A program made the position numbers and the translations under genes. From Monoplex corrugatus (Eukaryota; Mollusca; Gastropoda; Littorinimorpha; Ranellidae), in the NCBI GenBank assembly GCA_030674185.1, contig JAPXFY010000022.1:47296398-47360397 (forward strand): 64,000 nt of DNA, written 5' to 3'. Shown one piece after another: positions 11,175 to 23,697 of the stretch. A model generated the notes under the pieces. It was not told where the DNA came from. It did no database searches and saw only the letters and a program-made list of their open reading frames with translations. Position 1 is the first letter of the stretch; each line of letters begins with the position of its first letter.

Positions 11175-11281
11175 TATAACAATGGTCTCCAGCAGCAACA
11201 ACAACAATATAACAATGGTCTCCAGCAGCAACAACAACAGCAAGATTATTCGCAGCAACAATATCAACAACAACAACAACA

Positions 11282-11315
<34 letters not shown>

Positions 11316-12970
11316 TATAACAATGGTCTCCAGCAGCAACAACAACAGCAAGATTATTCGCAGCAACAATATCAACAACAACAACAACAGCAGCAACAAC
11401 AACAAAATCAACAATACCAACCACAGTTTCAAACACCGCTTTCTGACAACTCCTATCAAGGTGTGTCCCAACAAAGCCTATCACTTCAGCAAGGTGTGTC
11501 CCAACAAAGCCCATCACTTCAGCAAGGTGTGTCCCAACAAAGCCTATCACTTCAGCAAGGTGTGTCCCAACAAAGCCTATCACTTCAGCAAGGTGTGTCC
11601 AACAAGGCCCATCACTTCAGCAAGGTGTGTCCCAACAAGGCCCATCACTTCAGCAAGGTGTGTCCCAACAAGGCCCATCACTTCAGCAAGGTGTGTCACA
11701 GCAAGTCCCATCCCGTCAGCAAGGTGTGTCACAGCAAAACGCAGCCACAATAATAAGTCAAGGTCAGTCACAAGGTCAAGGTCAGGGGTTGCAGCAGCCC
11801 CAGTCTCAGCCCCAGTTAGAGCAGGTCCTCTACCTGGACAGTCAGGGCAAGGTCATCAAACAGGAGATCCAGGTGCGGCCTGGAACAGGGAATGCAGGAC
11901 AATCCACAGCTTATAACAGTGACTTCACCTCTTCACCCTCCACCTTCAGCTTGCCCACTCGGTCTCAGGCTGACGTGGGGGTCATCTCAAATCCGTCCTC
12001 TCCAGGACTGGGAGTAGGAAGTCAGCAAGGAGTTCTCCAGCAGCAGCCACAAGTTCTGCAGCAAGCGCCCGTTCTGCCTCAGGCAACGCCACAGAGAGTA
12101 GGACAAGCCCAGCCTGCCATGGTGCAGCCTTCATTGCAGCAAACTGTCCTGGTACAAGGACAAGGGCGAGAAGCAGGACAAGGGCGATCACCGATCCTCA
12201 CAGGACAAACAAGAACAGTAACTGGACAGACATCAACATTTCCACAAGTGAGTCCTGGACAGTCATCAAGTGTTGCACGTGTTAACCCAGGACTTACACA
12301 CTCAGTAGTACAGACAAGCTCAGGACAAGCTTCAGCTACATCACATGTCTATTCCGGACAACCTCAGCCTGTTGGCTTCGTAAACTCGGGCCAGGTACAA
12401 TCTATAGCTCAGGCAAACTCTGGACAACCACAAGCTATATCTCAGGTTCAAACTGGACAGACGCAACCTTTAAGCACTGGACAAGCACATGCTGTAGCAC
12501 ACGTTAATACTGGACAAGCACCAGCCATAGTACAGGTTCCAGCTGGTCAGACTCAGTCTTTAAGTTCTGGACAAACAGGCGCTGGACAAGCTCAATTCCA
12601 CACCATGCAGGCACAGTCTTCAGCCCAGGCAATCGCTGGACAGGCTCAAACCCACATGGTGCAGGCACAGGTAGCAGGTCAAGTGAACACCAACCCGGCA
12701 CCCAACGTGCTCCAAACCATCGTTGCACAAACGCCGGTTCTTCAACAAACTCAGACTCAGCCCTCACTGGCACGACAGGCCACGATAGTGGCTGGACAGC
12801 TTCCACCACCTCAACCAGCACCACAGACACTGCACGTGCAGCCAGCTCCTGGAAGGCAAACAGGTCAGATAGGCACCTCGTTGATTCAGGGGTCAGCTCA
12901 GTCCCTGGCCGCGGGAGTGGTGACTGCACAGAACGCTGGAGTACAAGCAGTAGGAGCAGTAGCACCCTCA
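10916..12970 (+). CDS. Q-rich gene, polyglutamine and repeat exon
   Basis: The main exon, about 685 codons. It opens ILSRSRLYPQQSKTPLPSTQ, then a polyQ tract (about 11010-11410) interrupted by four YNNGL and two DYSQQQY words. Next come about eight 33-bp repeats encoding GVSQQSLSLQQ-like units (11459-11745), the segment LEQVLYLDSQGKVIKQEIQV, and a long Q/S/T/V region where SGQ or TGQ recurs every 11 residues (about 12245-12560). The frame changes once: at 11599-11601 the word GTGTCCCAACAA has lost a C, and the true frame continues 1 nt displaced. The start could instead be 10903, after a better pyrimidine tract, but that frame would hit a stop when joined to the 6569 donor. The donor is CCCTCA|GTATGG. 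Confidence 0.8.
11459..11745 (+). repeat. 33-bp coding minisatellite (11-residue GVSQQ repeat)
   Basis: Units read GVSQQSLSLQQ, GVSQQSPSLQQ and later GVSQQGPSLQQ and GVSQQVPSRQQ. Early copies differ by few bases, so expansion is recent. The fifth unit carries the one-base deletion that breaks the frame. Confidence 0.92.
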
Positions 12971-13064
12971 GTATGGATTTTAATTCTGTGTTTGGCATCT
13001 CTCCCTCTCTGTGTGTCGTTGTCTCTGTCTCTCTCCCGTATCTACCCCTATCTACTTGCTTGCT

Positions 13065-13087
13065 TGCTTGCATGTGTGTGTGTGTGT

Positions 13088-13133
<46 letters not shown>

Positions 13134-13799
13134 GTTTTGTGCGAGCGCGCCCGCGCGTATGTGCATCTCTGTTCGTGCAGGCATACGCGTGTGTGTATGT
13201 ATGTATGTATTTATGGATGGATGGATGGATGAATGTGTGTATCTCTGGTCGTGCGTGCGTGCATGTGTGTGTATGTATATATAATATGAATACACGCATG
13301 TATGTATGTATGTATGTATGTATGTATGTATGTATGTACATGTATGTATGTATGTATGTATGTATGTATGTATGTGTGTATGTATGTATGTGTGTATGTA
13401 TGTATATATGTATGTATGTATGTACATGTATGTATGTATGTATGTATGTATGTATGCATGTACGTGTGTATGTACGTGTATGTCTGTGTGAGTGTGCGTG
13501 CGCGCGAGCGTGTGTTATGTGTGTGTGTGTGCGCGCGTGTGTGTATGTGTCTGTTTGTGCGTTTACATATGTATGTATGTATATATTACGTTTTGTATGT
13601 ATGTTTGTACGTTTACATACGTATGTATGTGTGTATTATGTACGTATGTACGTACGTATGTATGTATACATGTGTGAGTGTGTGTATGGGCGTGCGTGTG
13701 TGCGTATTTGTGTATGTGCGTGCGTGCGTGCGTGCACATGTGTGTATGTGTTTGTGTGTATGTTAGTGTGTGTGCGTGTGTTTGTGTGTGTGTGTATGC

Positions 13800-13838
<39 letters not shown>

Positions 13839-13900
13839 CGCGCACATGTGTTTGTGTGTGTACGTATGTTAGTGTGTGTGTGTGTGTAATTCAGACTCAT
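13065..13900. repeat. Compound (GT)n/(TATG)n/(CGTG)n microsatellite
   Basis: About 830 bp just inside intron 2: a GT run, then a long TATG block (about 13300-13460), then GT with CG-rich interruptions. It keeps the exon 2 frame artificially open to 13921. Confidence 0.97.
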
Positions 13901-14049
13901 GCTCGTTGTTACAGATGGTGATAAAACGGACATTTTTTTTTCTTTTCTGTGTCACTGTCTCTCTCTTCATTTTGACTTTCTAGCAACACCTCCATATCCA
14001 CACAAACTGAGGTCACCATGACAGCATGTGGGACAGTGTTTCACATTGT

Positions 14050-14330
14050 CATGATGATGATAAGGAAGATTAGGAAAAGACAAGCAATATTTATAGGCCA
14101 TTTTATGAGGAAGGGGGAGTTGGAGCACCTGGTCACAACAGGAAAGCTGGAGGAAAAGAGAGCGCCGGGTAGACCCAGGGAGAAAATGCTGGACGGACTT
14201 GCAGAGTGGCTGGGGATGAGGAGGGTGGGGGAGATGCTGGGGGCAACGAGAGATAGAGATGGTTGGAAGTCCATGGTCGCCAACGCCATGCGGCAGGGCA
14301 CCTGATGATGATGATAATGATGATGATGAT
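14050..14330 (+). mobile_element. RTE-like LINE, short copy 3
   Basis: Only the last ~270 bp of the LINE, from KIRKRQAIFIGHFMRKGEL to VANAMRQGT, then a (TGA)n tail at 14306-14330. The 5' junction is itself TGATGATGA-like (14051-14062). It lies in intron 2. Confidence 0.9.
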
Positions 14331-14339
14331 AGTTGTGAC

Positions 14340-14610
14340 GATAGCGATTATGCTCTGACGTCCATTTCTGATTGAGACTTCGAAACAGGGCCGTACACTT
14401 TTCATAATATGCTCTGGGATCTTTTACGTGCGCAGATGCATGCTGCACATGGACCCTATGTTAGTTGACTAACTTCACAGACTATAACGTAGACCAGAAC
14501 TCAAGGTGATATAGGGGATGGTGGAAAATCTACGGAACAAGGATTCGAACCTCCTTTGTCTAGTTTATCCCAGTAGTACTGCAGGCCTGGACACATCGTG
14601 TATGAATCAT
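14340..14610 (-). repeat. SINE family S3, inverted copy
   Basis: Contains GGGATCTTTTACGTGCGC and, further right, the tRNA-like GGATTCGAACC. The left end (GATTGAGAC, ACAGGG, GTACACTTTTCATAATAT) also matches the 3' end of the S1 SINE at 15965, so the two families share a tail. Confidence 0.7.
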
Positions 14611-14728
14611 GCGTTAGAAGAGACTTTTGAAAGTTCTTTACCATTATTGTTATTATCGTTTTATTATCATTGTTAGTATTAGCATTTCTATCGTTATTCA
14701 CATTCATTTTACCAGTACTAGTTATCCG
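14611..14728. other. Intron 2 spacer, ATT-rich
   Basis: A short ATTATTATC-like stretch; no gene. Confidence 0.5.
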
Positions 14729-15084
14729 AGATGTGGTTTCTCAAAAGAATGTTGAGAGTTCCATGGACAGCAAAGAAAACAAACGAGACAGTCTTGATGG
14801 AGGCAGACACAAGTAGATCACTCATAAGGAAGATTAAGAAAAGACAAGCAACATTTATAGGCCATTTTATGAGGAAGGGGGATTTGGAGCACCTGGTCAC
14901 AACGGGAAAGCTGGAGTGAAAGAGAGCGCCGGGTAGACCCAGGGAGAGAATGCTGGACGGACTTGCAGAGTGGCTGGGGATGAGGAGGGTGAGGGAGATG
15001 CTAGGGGCAACGAGAGATAGAGATGGTTGGAAGTCCATGGTCGCCAACGCCATGCGGCAGGGCACCTGATGATGATGATGATGA
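14729..15084 (+). mobile_element. RTE-like LINE, short copy 4
   Basis: Begins at the MWFLKRMLRVPWTAKK region and ends with the (TGA)n tail. AGTTATC occurs at both edges, a possible 7-bp target-site duplication. One stop interrupts the frame after TTGKLE. Confidence 0.9.
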
Positions 15085-15190
15085 GTTATCATTATATCAT
15101 CAGCATCATCACTATTCTTCTTCTTCGTCGTATTTTTCTTCTTCTCGTTAATGTTGTTATTGTTTAAATCATCGTTATCGTTATCATCAT

Positions 15191-15221
<31 letters not shown>

Positions 15222-15660
15222 ATCACTCTCGTCAGTACTGTTGCCAACATCCTCATCATCATCACGTTTGTCGTCATCTTTATCGTCCTGATCACCATCA
15301 ACTTCACGATGATGATGATAAAAAAGATGATAGTGATGATAATGATGATGGGATGATGATGATGACGAAGAGGACGATAATGATGATGACTTGTAGTGTT
15401 ATGATCAGCCTCCTCATTGTTATTTTTATCATCATCATTACATTACTATTATCATTAAGTAAGACACTGCTACTGAGTTTTATTATCATCATCATCATCA
15501 TCATCATTATTGTGATTATTATCAATATTACTATAATCATCATCGTCATTATTGTTATTATCATCATCTTTATTATTGCTGTTGTTACTAGCATTTTATC
15601 ATGACTATTATTATCATTATCATCATTATCATTATTATCATCAAAAGACGAGTGGTTGTT
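15085..15660. repeat. (ATC)n/(ATT)n trinucleotide-rich stretch
   Basis: Degenerate CAT, ATT and CTT triplets over about 575 bp in intron 2, next to the LINE tail it may have grown from. It produces Ile- and Met/Asp-rich spurious frames. Confidence 0.9.
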
Positions 15661-15964
15661 TTGGGTACCAGTCACATCAATGCACGGCACTACCAACTCC
15701 TTTTGCCCGATTCCGTGAAAGCGAAGTTACAGTGCACAAAGAGAAAGCCATGTGCCGAAGTATGTCCTCCTCAACACATGAATCAGTCATGTATGAGTTC
15801 ACTGAAGTTTTTTTAGTTTTTTTTAAGGATCATTGCACTCAGGGAGGTTACCTTAGTGCTCACCTTTTTTTTCGTCTCATTTTCTACGCCACTTTAATGG
15901 CCACAGAAGCTGAAACAGTTTTTATTATGCGATGATGATGATGTCGATGTGGATGTAATCATGA
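15661..15964. other. Intron 2 spacer
   Basis: Unique-looking sequence with T-rich runs, ending in (GAT)n at 15931-15943. No exon seen. Confidence 0.5.
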
Positions 15965-16305
15965 TGCTCTGGAGTTCCATCTAGGATTGAGACTGCGTGA
16001 CAGGGTTGTACTCTACGCTTACTATCATAATATATCCTGGCGTCAACCAGGCCCGAGAGATACAGACACCTGCGGTGTTGGTCAGAAGATTTGAGCAACA
16101 CCCTCAATGACGCATCGTGAAGTGGATGAGACTCGACTGTGTGGTTCCAGTCTTCCCAATGAGCCCATAGCACGCCCACTCTGGGTAGGAGCCGGTTAGA
16201 GCCAAAAAATCCCACAATGATTTTTGATGGTACTGATGGGGATTCGAACCCACAACCTTCCAGTCGGTAGTCCGTTGCGTTAACCACTACACTACGGCGA
16301 CTGGC
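15965..16305 (-). repeat. SINE family S1, longest copy
   Basis: The minus-strand tRNA-like head (A-box TAGTGTAGTGGTTAACGC, B-box GGTTCGAATCC) is followed by a ~260-bp body ending at (ATC)n. It is the reference copy for 1-77 and 7972-8143. Confidence 0.85.
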
Positions 16306-16322
16306 GAGTTCTCTGAAGTTGA

Positions 16323-16483
16323 GCATGGGTGTGTGTGTGGGTGTACGATTCGTTCTGAATGCGCACCGCGGCGCGTTGTGTATGTGTGTGTATGTGTGTA
16401 TGAGAGAGAGAGAGAGGGATGAAGTGAGTGAGGGTATGTGTGTGTATGTGTGTGTGTGATGTGTGTGTGTGTGTGTGGTGTGC

Positions 16484-16530
<47 letters not shown>

Positions 16531-16586
16531 AGTGTGTGTAGTATGTGTGTGTGGTGTGTGTGCGTGTGTGTGTATGTGTGTGTGTG

Positions 16587-16619
<33 letters not shown>

Positions 16620-16675
16620 GTGTGTGTGTTGTGTGTGGTGTGTGTGTGTGTGTGGTGTGTGTGAGCGATTGTGTC
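16323..16675. repeat. (GT)n microsatellite
   Basis: GT run with AT, GGTGT and GAGA interruptions in intron 2. Confidence 0.97.
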
Positions 16676-17194
16676 TTTGACTTCATTTATCTGTTTCTTC
16701 ATCGTTTCTTTCTTTGCCTACACTTCATGCTTGTGGCAGTAGCTGTATTTAATTTCTATTTGGCAGCTAAGAAAGTATGACGACGTGAACTGGACAGTTT
16801 TGTATACGTTTTTTCTAAGGATCTCTGCACATATGGAGTTTAATTAATCTGAGCCCACTCTAAGCATAATCAATATCGTCATCATTATCATTCATTATTA
16901 CTGTCATTATAATAATGATGATGATTATGATGATGACGACGACGATGATGGTAATGATGATGATGATAATAATAACAACAACAATAGAATGATGATAACA
17001 ATAACAGATATAATACAGTGTAATAAATAAATACACATAAAATAATATTGATGATGATCTTCCCCTCCTCCTCCTCATACTGATTTTTTATTAAGGCGCC
17101 AAACCTTGATAAAAAAAATTACATCAAAGCGAACACTTTTGTCCTTCACTTAAACATTTACTCACTAAGACAAAAAACTCAGGAAGGGCAAAAT
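16676..17194. other. Intron 2 spacer with (GAT)n
   Basis: Holds GAT/ATT triplet-rich DNA at about 16870-17070 and otherwise unique sequence. No exon seen. Confidence 0.6.
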
Positions 17195-17650
<456 letters not shown>

Positions 17651-17883
17651 GGAGGGGGAGGAAAAGGGTGGTGCTGATGGTGGAACGAAGAGGTGGGCAA
17701 GCAGAGGGGTAAAATCACTGTGGGACAAAAAGGTATGTCTTCAAGTTAGACTTGAAGGTAGACATGTATGCGACTGTCAGACAGACAGGGAAAGATCGTT
17801 CAAGTTGTATGGACTGGACACAGAAAAAGATTGGTGACCGACTGTGGAACGTCTATATCGAGGAATTTGTAGATAACTAGTAG

Positions 17884-18927
17884 TATCATCATCACCATCA
17901 GGTGCCCTGCCGCATGGCGTTGGCGACCATGGACTTCCAACCATCTCTGTCTCTCGTTGCCCCTAGCATCTTCCCCATCCCTCCTCATCCCCAGCCACTC
18001 TGCAAGTCCGTCCAGCATTCTCTCCCTGGGTCTACCTGGTGCTCTCTTTCCCTCCAGCTTTCCTGTTGTGACCAGGTGCTCCAAATCCCCCTTCCTCAAA
18101 AAATGGCCTATAAATGTTGCTTGTCTTTTCTAATCTTCCTTATAAGTGATCTACTTGTGTCTGCCTCCATCAAGACTGTCTCGTTTGTTTTCTTTGCTGT
18201 CCATGGACTGTCATCATTCTTCTTAGAAACCACATCTCGGCTGCCTCAATCTTGCTCTGGCTTTGCTTGCTGACTGTCCACGCCTCGCATCCGTACAACA
18301 GTATTGGTTCTATATAACATTCAAGGACTCTCTTTCTGATGTTAATTGATAGGCATTTGTTGGTAAGAATGCTTGTCATCTTCTTGAATGCTGTTTTGGC
18401 ATGGCCGATTCTGCCGGCTATTTCCGATGTGCATCTGCCGCGTCTGATGAAATGACCGTTCCCAGGTATTTGAACTTATTAACCTGTGTCAAGGTTGTGC
18501 CATTTGCTGTTATTTTGCATGAGGGGATTTCATGTTTTTTACTGATCACCATGACTTCAGTCTTCCTGCTGTTTAGTTCCAACCCCTTACCTTTGCTTTC
18601 TATTTCTAGTATATCACAAGGTTTTGTAGGTCCCTTTCATTTTCTGCAATTAGCACGGTGTCATCTGCGTACCGAATGTTATTTATCATTTTCCCTCCAA
18701 CCTTTAATCTTCTTCTAGGTTTCTCATGATGTTTTCGCTGTATAGTGAAAACAGATCTGGTGACAAAACACAACCCTGTCTGACTCCTCTTTTGATGTTT
18801 TGGAAAGAGCTTATATTGTTTTCTATTCTCATTGCAGCTGTTTGTTCCCAGTACATATTCCTGATTATTCGTAGATCTTTTCCATCAACATTGAGTCTTT
18901 CTAGTTGGTTGATCAATTCTTCATTAG
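17884..18927 (-). mobile_element. RTE-like LINE copy 5, with polymerase core
   Basis: An antisense insertion of about 1,040 bp in intron 2. The minus strand encodes RGVRQGCVLSPDLFSLYSEN (at about 18720-18780), the polymerase active-site words RYADDTVLIAENERD (near 18650-18690), then the same C-terminal words as the other copies and the (TGA)n tail at the low-coordinate end. Frameshifts break it into pieces. Its 5' end is joined to an inverted copy of its last 24 bp and stops 45 bp before exon 3. Confidence 0.92.
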
Positions 18928-18951
18928 ATGAAGAATTGATCAACCAACTAG
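18901..18951. repeat. Perfect 24-bp palindrome with 3-nt loop at a LINE 5' end
   Basis: Arm 18901-18924 (containing TTGGTTGATCAATTC) is LINE sequence; arm 18928-18951 is its exact reverse complement; the loop is TAG. In the fuller copy at 54.4 kb the sequence past TTCTTCAT is different, so the inverted arm was added at this insertion. Confidence 0.95.
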
Positions 18952-18996
18952 TACTATGGAAAGCACATATGATAATTGATATTGTTATATTCACAG

Positions 18997-19241
18997 ACAG
19001 TCCAGCAAGTCAGCACAGTCCCAGGAAATACAGCCACCCTGCAGCATGCCTATCCCGCTCAAGGACAACAGATAGCGACGTCACCCTATGTGCATCCAGG
19101 TGTCGCCACCACAGCCTGCAGGGGCAAGCACCCTATATGCAGGCAGGGTTGTCTCCTATGTACCAGATGGGAATGGGCCAAACAGGTTTGGACATATGGG
19201 AATGAATCCGTATGGAATGGGCGACATGCACTTTGACCCCA
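18997..19241 (+). CDS. Q-rich gene, exon 3
   Basis: Phase 0 entry gives TVQQVSTVPGNTATLQHAYP, AQGQQIATSPYVHPG. Two further frames then take over: LQGQAPYMQAGLSPMYQMGM from about 19118, and RFGHMGMNPYGMGDMHFDP from about 19188 to the donor CCCCA|GTGAGT. Both steps are equivalent to one missing base, near 19105-19125 and near 19175-19190, and the last frame is the one that fits exon 4. Composition shifts here from Gln-rich to Met/Gly-rich. Either the assembly lost two bases or this allele is broken. Confidence 0.75.
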
Positions 19242-20210
<969 letters not shown>

Positions 20211-20715
20211 TATCATCATCATCATCAGGTGCCCTGCCGCATGGCGTTGGCGACCATGGACTTCCAACCATCTCTATCTCTCGTTGCCCCTAGCATCTCC
20301 CCTACCCTCCTCATCCCCAGCCACTCTGCAAGTCCGTCCAGCATTCTCTCCCTGGGTCTACCTGGTGCTCTCTTTCCCTGCAGCTTTCCCGTCGTGACCA
20401 GGTGCTCCAAATCCCCCTTCCTCATAAAATGGCCTATAAATGTTGCCTGTCTTTTCTAATCTTCCTTATGAGTGATCTACTTGTGTCTGCCTCCATCAAG
20501 ACTGTCTCTTTTGTTTTCTTTGCTGTTCATTTAACTCTCAACATTCTTCTGAGAAACCATATCTCGGCTGCCTCAATCTTGCTCTGGCTTTGCTTGCTGA
20601 CTGTCCACGCCTCGCATCCGTACAACAGTATTGGTTCTATATAACATTCAAGGACTCTTTTTCTGATGTTAAGTGATAGGCATTTGTTGGTAAGAATGCT
20701 TGTCATCTTCTTGAA
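20211..20715 (-). mobile_element. RTE-like LINE copy 6
   Basis: Antisense copy in intron 3 covering the C-terminal ~500 bp (from SILTNKCLS through LYGCEAWTV and VPWTAKK-region words to AMRQGT), with the tail as ATCATCATC at the low-coordinate end. Frames are broken. Confidence 0.92.
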
Positions 20716-21388
20716 TTACTGTTCCGAATATACATTACACCAATGACCATCCCCACCGCCCCCTCCCCCCCCCCCCCACAGATCAATTACAACAGGACAT
20801 AACAAAAACATATTAGTTATATTTGCTCAGCTGTTTCTGGATAAATCGTCATCAAAGTTGAACCAAACGTTGGACCACTAAGGAGTCACGAATGTATAAG
20901 TTTGTAGGTCATAATGCCAAGGTTAAGGTCACAAGGACTCCAAAAGTACCAAAATCATCACTTTTTGGAGAGGGTGTGTTGACCGCATTAAACTTCAAAC
21001 ACGTATTTACATTCTGATTTTTCATTCATTCTGTTTCCAGCAATTTACCCTTGCTCTTGTGTTAGGTCAAATTCTATTTCATCTGATGTTTCTTTGAGGT
21101 CACAGATACCTTGAGAAGGACAAAATTTGGATTCTTAGTTATTTACACTTCAAAATGTAACGCTTTACAAGTACCACCCCCATCATCATCATCAGTTTTA
21201 GTATTATCGTAACCAGTATGATTATCATTAGTAGTGATAGTAGTGGTAGTAGTAGCGGTGGTGGTAGTACAACCATTATTACATTGGGAAATGGTTAAAA
21301 TGGTGTCACAGTCACAGTGATCTTGAGAAGCACAATACTTGGATTATATGTAATGATCAATGTACATGAAAGGAGATTTTTAGGATGA
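20716..21388. other. Intron 3 spacer
   Basis: Holds a poly(C) run near 20760-20778 and TAG/GGT triplet-rich DNA at about 21180-21280. No exon or RNA seen. Confidence 0.5.
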
Positions 21389-21812
21389 CTAAGCTATACT
21401 GTTGTACGGATGCGAGGCGTGGACAGTCAGCAAGCAAAGCCAGAGCAAGATTGAAGCAGCCGAGATGTGGTTTCTCAGAAAATGTTGAGTGTTTCATGGA
21501 CAGCAAGGAAAACAAACGAGACAGTCTTGATGGAGGCAGACACAAGTAGATCACTCATAAGGAAGATTAGGAAAAGACAAGCAACATTTATAGGCCATTT
21601 TATGAGGAAGGGGATTTGGAGCACCTGGTGACAACGGGAAAGCTGGAGGGAAAGAGAGCACCGGTAGACCCAGGGAGAGAATGCTGGACGGACTTGCAGA
21701 GTGGCTGGGGATGAGGAGGGTGAGGCAGATGCTAGGGGCAACGAGAGATAGAGATGGTTGGAAGTCCATGTCGCCAACGCCATGCGGCAGGGCACCTGAT
21801 GATGATGATGAT
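21389..21812 (+). mobile_element. RTE-like LINE copy 7
   Basis: Sense insertion ending about 150 bp before exon 4. It begins at LYGCEAWTVSKQSQSKIEAAE and ends in (TGA)n. AAGCTAT occurs at both edges (possible 7-8 bp target-site duplication). Several one-base losses relative to sister copies, for example CCATGTCGCC in place of CCATGGTCGCC. Confidence 0.92.
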
Positions 21813-21964
21813 GAAGCTATCTTGTTTGCTTTCTTCATCTATACTTGTTTGTTTGCTTTTTGTTTTAACCTTCTTCATCACCTTCCTTCTTTCTTTCTTT
21901 TCAGTCCGCTCCCCCCCCTCCCATCCGCTTCTTTTCATCACCATAAGTGCTTATTTCATTTCAG

Positions 21965-22051
21965 TGTACTATCCTATGGGGATGCCCATGGGAATGGGTA
22001 TGGGCATGGGTGGTTTTCCTTTCTTCGACATGGAGAGTCCAGACTCCCCAG
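21965..22051 (+). CDS. Q-rich gene, exon 4 (Met-Gly repeat)
   Basis: With the A carried over from exon 3 it reads MYYPMGMPMGMGMGMGGFPF then FDMESPDSP, and leaves G at the donor CAG|GTAAGT. The acceptor TTTCATTTCAG is strong. The MG dipeptide run continues the Met/Gly-rich end of exon 3, good evidence that the exons belong together. Confidence 0.88.
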
Positions 22052-22749
22052 GTAAGTTTTTGATTTCATTTTTTTTTATAATCATGAAAGAAAATGAATG
22101 TATGAATGTATCAAAACAGTTCAAATTAAGTGTGATAGGAAACATATAATCAAGTATACATTCCTACAGACAGAGCATTAAATGAATGAAGATCAGTTTC
22201 AAATCTGGCACACACATTGGAACAAGGGAGGCGACTCAAATCTGTAGACGAATAATATTTTTGTAGACCACAGTTACTTCTTCTTCTTCCATTCACCATT
22301 CGATTGCCATCCAGGGTGGATCAGAGAACCGAATAAAGCATCGGTTTCTCACAATGCTTTAAAATTATTGAAGTCTTCTTCAAAAAAAAGTTTCGCTAGT
22401 CCTCGTATACTCTAAGAGTGGTAGGACTTTAAAACTCACTCAACTAACTAATTAACTTTTCTTCCTCTTCCTTCTTTTCCATTGTCGTCTTTTTTCTGCC
22501 TCCTCCTCTTCTTCTTCTGCTGCTGCTTCTCTTTTTTCTCTCTTCTCCTTCTCTTTTTTCTCCTTCTTCTTCTCCTCCTCCTTTTTCATTGTCTTCTTCT
22601 TTTTCTTCCTCCTCGTCTTCTTTGTTTACTGCTGCTGCCCCTACAACTTCTCCTCCTCCTCTTTCTTCTTCTTCGTTTTCTTCTTGTAGCTTATAGTGCT
22701 TCTTCTTCTTCTTCTTCTCTCCTCCTCCTTCTTTCTCTCTCCCCGTAAA
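22052..22749. other. Intron 4, left part, with (CTT)n/(CTC)n tract
   Basis: A CT-rich triplet tract occupies about 22455-22745. The remainder is unremarkable. Confidence 0.8.
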
Positions 22750-22995
22750 ACACCATTATCTCAGTTGGTTAGAGTATCATGCTGATAATGTAGTGGTCAT
22801 GGTACCAACCTTCAGCTGGATCACAGGACTTGAGCTGACAGGCAGGTTCTGCTGGTCGGACCGTGGATTCAAGATGTGATGTCTGGATTTGAATCCCAGC
22901 AGTCAGCAACATATAAAACCCGGACTGCTTGCTGCCCATCTTGTTGCCTCAGTCATTCTGGATGCCGTGATTGTCATGTCACACACGTCCCCCTT
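22750..22995 (+). repeat. SINE family S4, tRNA-Ile-like head
   Basis: ATCTCAGTTGGTTAGAGTA followed by CATGCTGATAAT is close to the D and anticodon arms of an isoleucine tRNA, but the T arm is not preserved in place. The downstream TGAATCCCAGCAGTCAGCAA and CTGCCCATCTTGTTGCC are matched at 29270-29340, so it is a SINE. Confidence 0.7.
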
Positions 22996-23567
22996 CTCCT
23001 TCCCACTCCCCGTGTCAAGACACTGCCAGCTCTTACGGTTCTGGGCAAGCTAACACTCAATTACTGGTAGATCAGGGAGGAGCTCGTATAGAATTGTCTG
23101 GGTGCGATGAACTCCTATTGAGCAAATTTCCATACTCTGAACAAAAAACAAACAAACAAGCAAAAAAACTGGAAATGTCAAATCGCCACGAGGTCACTTC
23201 ACAAAGGGGAATCTGCACTGCTACAAGTTCAGGGGTTATGTTGAATTTGTGGCGTGGAATGCTAGTAATGCCACCTGACAGCTGTGCAGGTTGTCCTTGA
23301 CGAGTGGCCTGATGCTGATTGACATATAAAACAAACAAAACAAAACAAACAAACAAACAAACAACAAACAAACAAACAAACAGGGGTTTAATTAACAAAA
23401 AAAATCACACACACACACACACACACACAACACACACACCAGCAAGAAAAAAAACACCATTATGTACATGTGTAATGCTGAAAGAGAAAATTTTGTGCAA
23501 ATGCCAAAATGTTATGACAGATAAAATGTTTGTATGACTGACCATCCTATATTTTTCTTTTCTACAG
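22996..23567. other. Intron 4, right part
   Basis: Contains (AAAC)n at about 23325-23385 and a short (CA)n at 23406-23440. No exon other than the one that follows. Confidence 0.6.
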
Positions 23568-23591
23568 ATCCTCCTTCACCTGTTGCAAAAG
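23568..23591 (+). CDS. Q-rich gene, exon 5 (24-nt microexon)
   Basis: Acceptor TTTTCTACAG, then AT CCT CCT TCA CCT GTT GCA AAA G, donor GTACGT. With the G from exon 4 it reads DPPSPVAK, extending the SPDSP motif into a proline-rich hinge. Both splice sites are good and both junctions keep phase 1. Confidence 0.82.
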
Positions 23592-23597
23592 GTACGT

Positions 23598-23598
23598 G

Positions 23599-23697
<99 letters not shown>

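Noticed and set aside
12971..13921. Continuation of the Q-rich frame as one 764-codon protein to 13921
   Set aside because: Past 12970 the frame runs through GT and TATG microsatellite, while a donor at CCCTCA|GTATGG joins in phase to a compositionally matching exon at 18997.
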